Below are positions 61,282 through 64,000 of a DNA stretch of 64,000 bases, piece after piece. Source of the stretch: G963668345 sp965226215. GTDB lineage: Bacteria; Acidobacteriota; Terriglobia; Bryobacterales; UBA6623. The stretch covers positions 4,216,001-4,280,000 of the forward strand of contig CBDDCH010000002.1 in assembly GCA_965226215.1 (NCBI GenBank). The letters are read 5' to 3'. The translations under genes were made by a program, and so were the position numbers. Position 1 is the first letter of the stretch; each line of letters opens with the position of its first letter. The notes below the pieces were generated by a model. It made no database searches and had not been told where the DNA came from. It saw only the letters and a program-made list of their open reading frames with translations.

Positions 61282-62232
61282 GTGGCGGATAGCGATCTCC
61301 ACGTCGTTACCGGTGCTTTCGGATACTCCGGCCAGTACATTGCCCGCCGTCTTCTGAACGCGGGCCAGCGAGTACGAACCCTCACGAATTCACCGCGGCG
61401 GGAGAACCCTTTCGGCGGGAAGGTCGAAGTCAGACCGTACAACTTCGACGACCCCAGTGCCCTAGTCAACTCCCTGAGAGGCGCCGCAGTCCTCTACAAC
61501 ACGTATTGGGTTCGCTTCGATCACATCGATTTCACCCACTCGCAAGCAGTGCAGAACACGCTGACACTTTTCAACGCGGCGAAGGAGGCCGGCACAAAGC
61601 GTGTCGTGCATGTGAGCATCACCAACCCAGCTGAGGAGAGTGACCTGCCCTACTTCAAAGGCAAGGCGAGACTCGAGGTAGCGTTGAAGCACTCCGGGTT
61701 GTCTTACGCCATTCTGCGGCCGACGGTCCTCTTTGGGAGAGAGGATATACTTGTCAACAACATCGCTTGGCTGCTTCGACGTTCCCCTGTGTTCGCAGTC
61801 TTCGGGGATGGCCAGTACAAGATCCAACCGATCTATGTTGATGACCTTGCGTTGTTAGCCATTGAACACGGGCGGCACAAGGACAACGTCACTGTCGACG
61901 CGATCGGGCCGGAGACCTTCACGTATAGAGAACTTGTGGAGACTGTGGGGCGGGCGATCGGCAAGAGACGGCGTATAGTCAGCATTCCCCCAAGGCTCGG
62001 CCTACTATTTGGCCGTTTGATTGGAGCCGCTCTAAGGGATGTCACCATAACGTGGGAGGAGGTCCGTGGGTTGATGGAAAACCGGCTGTGTACGGAGTCA
62101 CAGCCAGCGGGAGCAACCAAACTGACGGAATGGCTGCGGGAGCATGCAGATGATCTTGGGAAACGGTACTCGAGCGAACTCGCTCGGCGCCGCGACCGGC
62201 GAACCAGCTACGAGTCCCTCCGACGCGGGTGA
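61282..62232 (+). CDS. NmrA/atypical SDR NAD(P)-binding protein
   Basis: 316 residues with the atypical-SDR cofactor motif VVTGAFGYSGQYIARRLLNA and YFKGKARLEVALKHSGLSYA, then LRPTVLFGREDILVNNIAWL. The IQPIYVDDLALLAIEHG segment is shared with the NDUFA9-like and ubiquinone-biosynthesis reductase groups. The classical Tyr-x3-Lys is replaced (Tyr-Phe-Lys-Gly-Lys), so it may be a regulator or binding protein rather than a dehydrogenase. It is followed by the protease gene on the same strand. Confidence 0.87.
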   Translation: MADSDLHVVTGAFGYSGQYIARRLLNAGQRVRTLTNSPRRENPFGGKVEVRPYNFDDPSALVNSLRGAAVLYNTYWVRFDHIDFTHSQAVQNTLTLFNAAKEAGTKRVVHVSITNPAEESDLPYFKGKARLEVALKHSGLSYAILRPTVLFGREDILVNNIAWLLRRSPVFAVFGDGQYKIQPIYVDDLALLAIEHGRHKDNVTVDAIGPETFTYRELVETVGRAIGKRRRIVSIPPRLGLLFGRLIGAALRDVTITWEEVRGLMENRLCTESQPAGATKLTEWLREHADDLGKRYSSELARRRDRRTSYESLRRG

Positions 62233-62347
62233 CGTCGTAGCGGCATCCTTCAGTGCCCAAGCGAACGAATTCGGGTTCCGGCCGAAGCTCATCGTCCGAC
62301 CGCACCGATCGCTCTCGGCTTTTCGCCGCTGGTCGGTTACCGCGGAA

Positions 62348-62800
62348 ATGGCGGCTGTGGGTAGCCGGCAGCCAAATGCGTCCCAGAGCCGCCAGGCTCT
62401 TACACTTCGGTCCAAGAAAGATCGAACACAACCTGGCACTTGGCGTTCGCCAACCTACTCGCGCCCGAGTGGAATATCTGGCTACGCCCTTATTGACACT
62501 GGTGCCTCCATCACGGGTGTTGATGAAGATATTCTACGGGGGTTAAGTGTTGTCCCCATAGACGCAATTCCATCATCAACGCCTAGCGGCGAAGGGCGCT
62601 CCTTCATATACCCAGCTAAGATCTCCTTCCCCGGGCTGGGGCTCAGCGAATTGCGAATGGATCGGGTCATTGGCTGCAAGCCTCATTGGCAGACTTCAGA
62701 TGGGGGAAAAGATGTTGTCATGCTCTTGGGCCGCGATCTATTGCAGCACTTCCTAATGATCTACAACGGGCCCGGCTCAAACGTGACCCTTTCATTCTGA
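62348..62800 (+). CDS. Retropepsin-like aspartic protease
   Basis: About 150 residues. GYALIDTGASITGVDEDILR carries the DTGAS catalytic triad of retropepsins, preceded by a hydrophobic strand. The partner ILIGRD-type segment is VVMLLGRDLLQHFLMIYNGP, so it is a single-domain enzyme that must dimerise, as retroviral proteases do. The start is uncertain: the frame is open from 62144 inside the preceding gene, and I use the ATG at 62348. Such small bacterial retropepsins are common but poorly characterised. Confidence 0.72.
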   Translation: MAAVGSRQPNASQSRQALTLRSKKDRTQPGTWRSPTYSRPSGISGYALIDTGASITGVDEDILRGLSVVPIDAIPSSTPSGEGRSFIYPAKISFPGLGLSELRMDRVIGCKPHWQTSDGGKDVVMLLGRDLLQHFLMIYNGPGSNVTLSF

Positions 62801-62870
62801 TCTCATCTCCACGCTAAGACCCCACTACCCGTCCAGGGACACTCGGCACTGACTTCGCCAGCACCACAAA

Positions 62871-63887
62871 CTAAAACGTCGCAATCGGATTGAGCGGGGA
62901 GCCGGTCGCTCCCGGCACGGCAAGCGGGGCGGCCGTCAGCAGAAACTCCCAGCGGTTTTGCCTGGCGGCTTCTTCGGCCACGGCCTCCAGGTCGCAATTA
63001 TCGAAGATCGGGGTCCCCATGGCAATCAGAACCAATTGGTGGATGGGGTGAGTGTTGCCTTCTACGCCTGAGGGCCGCACATCCAGAGCGGCGTCGCTGC
63101 CCATCATGGCAACATCGCGGTCCTTGATCCATCTCGCGCAAGATGCATAGAGCCCGGCTGCTTCTTGATCGGCGTCCCACGGTCCCTTCTCGTCCCTCGC
63201 CGGCCAACGACCGGTGCGGATGAAGACAACGTCGCCGCTGGAGACCTTCAAGCCGGCCTTCTTTTCCCAGGCGTCGAGATCGGCCGGGTAGATGGGAGTG
63301 CCGGGCTCAAGGTAGGGAACACCTTTGAGGCGCGGAATATCCATCAGAATACCGCGTGAAAAAATCCCGCTCTTGACGGTATTGACTCCGAGCTTGCGGG
63401 CGCCCTCGTCGACGACTTCCTCTTGCGAATAGCCGTTGTACATCTTCCCCTTGTGAAACATATGGCAGATGGCATCCATGTGGGTGTGTGCGTAGCCGTG
63501 ATAGCGGACCTTGAAGGTATCCACGGAGAAGCTTCCGATGGGCCGCAATCCGGTGTAGTCCATTACGTGTTCGAAGGGAAAGTCGTTGTCGGCGGCCTTT
63601 TCCTTCTCGACGTCGCGGGCCAGCGAGACGGAAATACCGCTCTTGACAAGCGCAGCAGCTTGTTTGCGCTTGGCCGGGGTAATCAAGTTCAGTGTGCCTA
63701 ACTCGTCCTCTTCGCCCCAGCGGCCCCAGTTTGACAGCTCGCTCATCCAGCCCTCGACCATCTCTGGAGTCACCTTCGGGGCCGCTTGGGCGCCGCCTTG
63801 GCCCGGACTAAATGAGCCTGTGCAGCCAAGCATGAGCACGAGCACTGCGCCCCAAACCGTCCAGCGACCGGACTTTGATCTTCGCAT
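62871..63887 (-). CDS. Cyclase-family metal-dependent hydrolase, lipoprotein
   Basis: 338 residues from the ATG at 63887, 8 nt after AAGGAG. The signal peptide ends in a lipobox (AVLVLMLGCTGS). The cyclase/kynurenine-formamidase-like domain has the metal motif YHGYAHTHMDAICHMFHKGK (HxTHxDxxxH-like), GILMDIPRLKGVPYLEPGTP, and GDVVFIRTGRWPARDEKGPW; a second conserved part is MGSDAALDVRPSGVEGNTHP. Family members hydrolyse formamides, isatin or lactones. An open extension to 63959 lacks a signal peptide and was rejected. Confidence 0.9.
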   Translation of the reverse strand: MRRSKSGRWTVWGAVLVLMLGCTGSFSPGQGGAQAAPKVTPEMVEGWMSELSNWGRWGEEDELGTLNLITPAKRKQAAALVKSGISVSLARDVEKEKAADNDFPFEHVMDYTGLRPIGSFSVDTFKVRYHGYAHTHMDAICHMFHKGKMYNGYSQEEVVDEGARKLGVNTVKSGIFSRGILMDIPRLKGVPYLEPGTPIYPADLDAWEKKAGLKVSSGDVVFIRTGRWPARDEKGPWDADQEAAGLYASCARWIKDRDVAMMGSDAALDVRPSGVEGNTHPIHQLVLIAMGTPIFDNCDLEAVAEEAARQNRWEFLLTAAPLAVPGATGSPLNPIATF

Positions 63888-64000
63888 CGTGTGTTCTCCT
63901 TGCCGTTCTGTTTCCTGGGGTCCATCCGGGACCGGCGGCACCGCCCAGCCACTCCGCACGAGCCCTGGGCAGACCAGAACCGCCCTAGTGTAGCACCCTG

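Overview
This 64-kb window is a bacterial chromosome segment of moderately high GC. It looks like an Acidobacteriota-type genome: the gene order is typical of a Gram-negative outlying phylum, with an FabV-type enoyl reductase, many small palindromic intergenic repeats, and a TPR gene followed by two small secreted helical proteins of a kind I associate with Bryobacter/Solibacter relatives. That placement is an inference. No rRNA operon, CRISPR array, prophage or replication origin was seen.

Layout. 0.2-1 kb: a frameshifted secreted beta-propeller gene. 1.3-18.4 kb, all minus strand: a housekeeping block with glmS, purS, mnmE, khpB/jag, yidC, yidD, rnpA, rpmH (compressed and overlapping), ftsH, tilS, fabV, a frameshifted SDR gene, cysS, rnhA and dusB. 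18.4-19.7 kb: a broken toxin-antitoxin remnant and bacterioferritin. 20-33.7 kb: an epimerase, an AlkP-fold protein that has lost its catalytic residues, pyrD, a class IV aminotransferase, a polyprenyl-phosphate sugar transferase, an O-antigen ligase-like protein, a Tat-exported Moco oxidoreductase, a penicillin-acylase lipoprotein and an HAD hydrolase. 33.9-38.9 kb: the TPR operon, tRNA-Pro, a VOC remnant, an SDR, hpt and rpmB.

39-56 kb is one minus-strand surface-glycan cluster of glycosyltransferases and methyltransferases that is being destroyed by insertion sequences. It holds two near-identical 1299-bp ISL3 elements, one IS1595 element and two IS1380 copies embedded in a near-perfect 1883-bp inverted repeat. 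Removing the insertions in silico restores two open genes: a 712-codon GT2-methyltransferase fusion and a 532-codon membrane glycosyltransferase. One IS1380 copy seems to have moved with 944 bp of passenger DNA, using a cryptic end inside an FkbM gene; this is the most unusual event I found.

56.9-64 kb: an SGNH hydrolase, two broken membrane glycosyltransferases, an apparently exported histone-deacetylase-like amidohydrolase, an NmrA-type reductase, a retropepsin-like protease and a cyclase-family lipoprotein. At least four families of short palindromic, MITE-like repeats lie between the genes, and several genes carry single-base frameshifts. These could be real decay or assembly errors.
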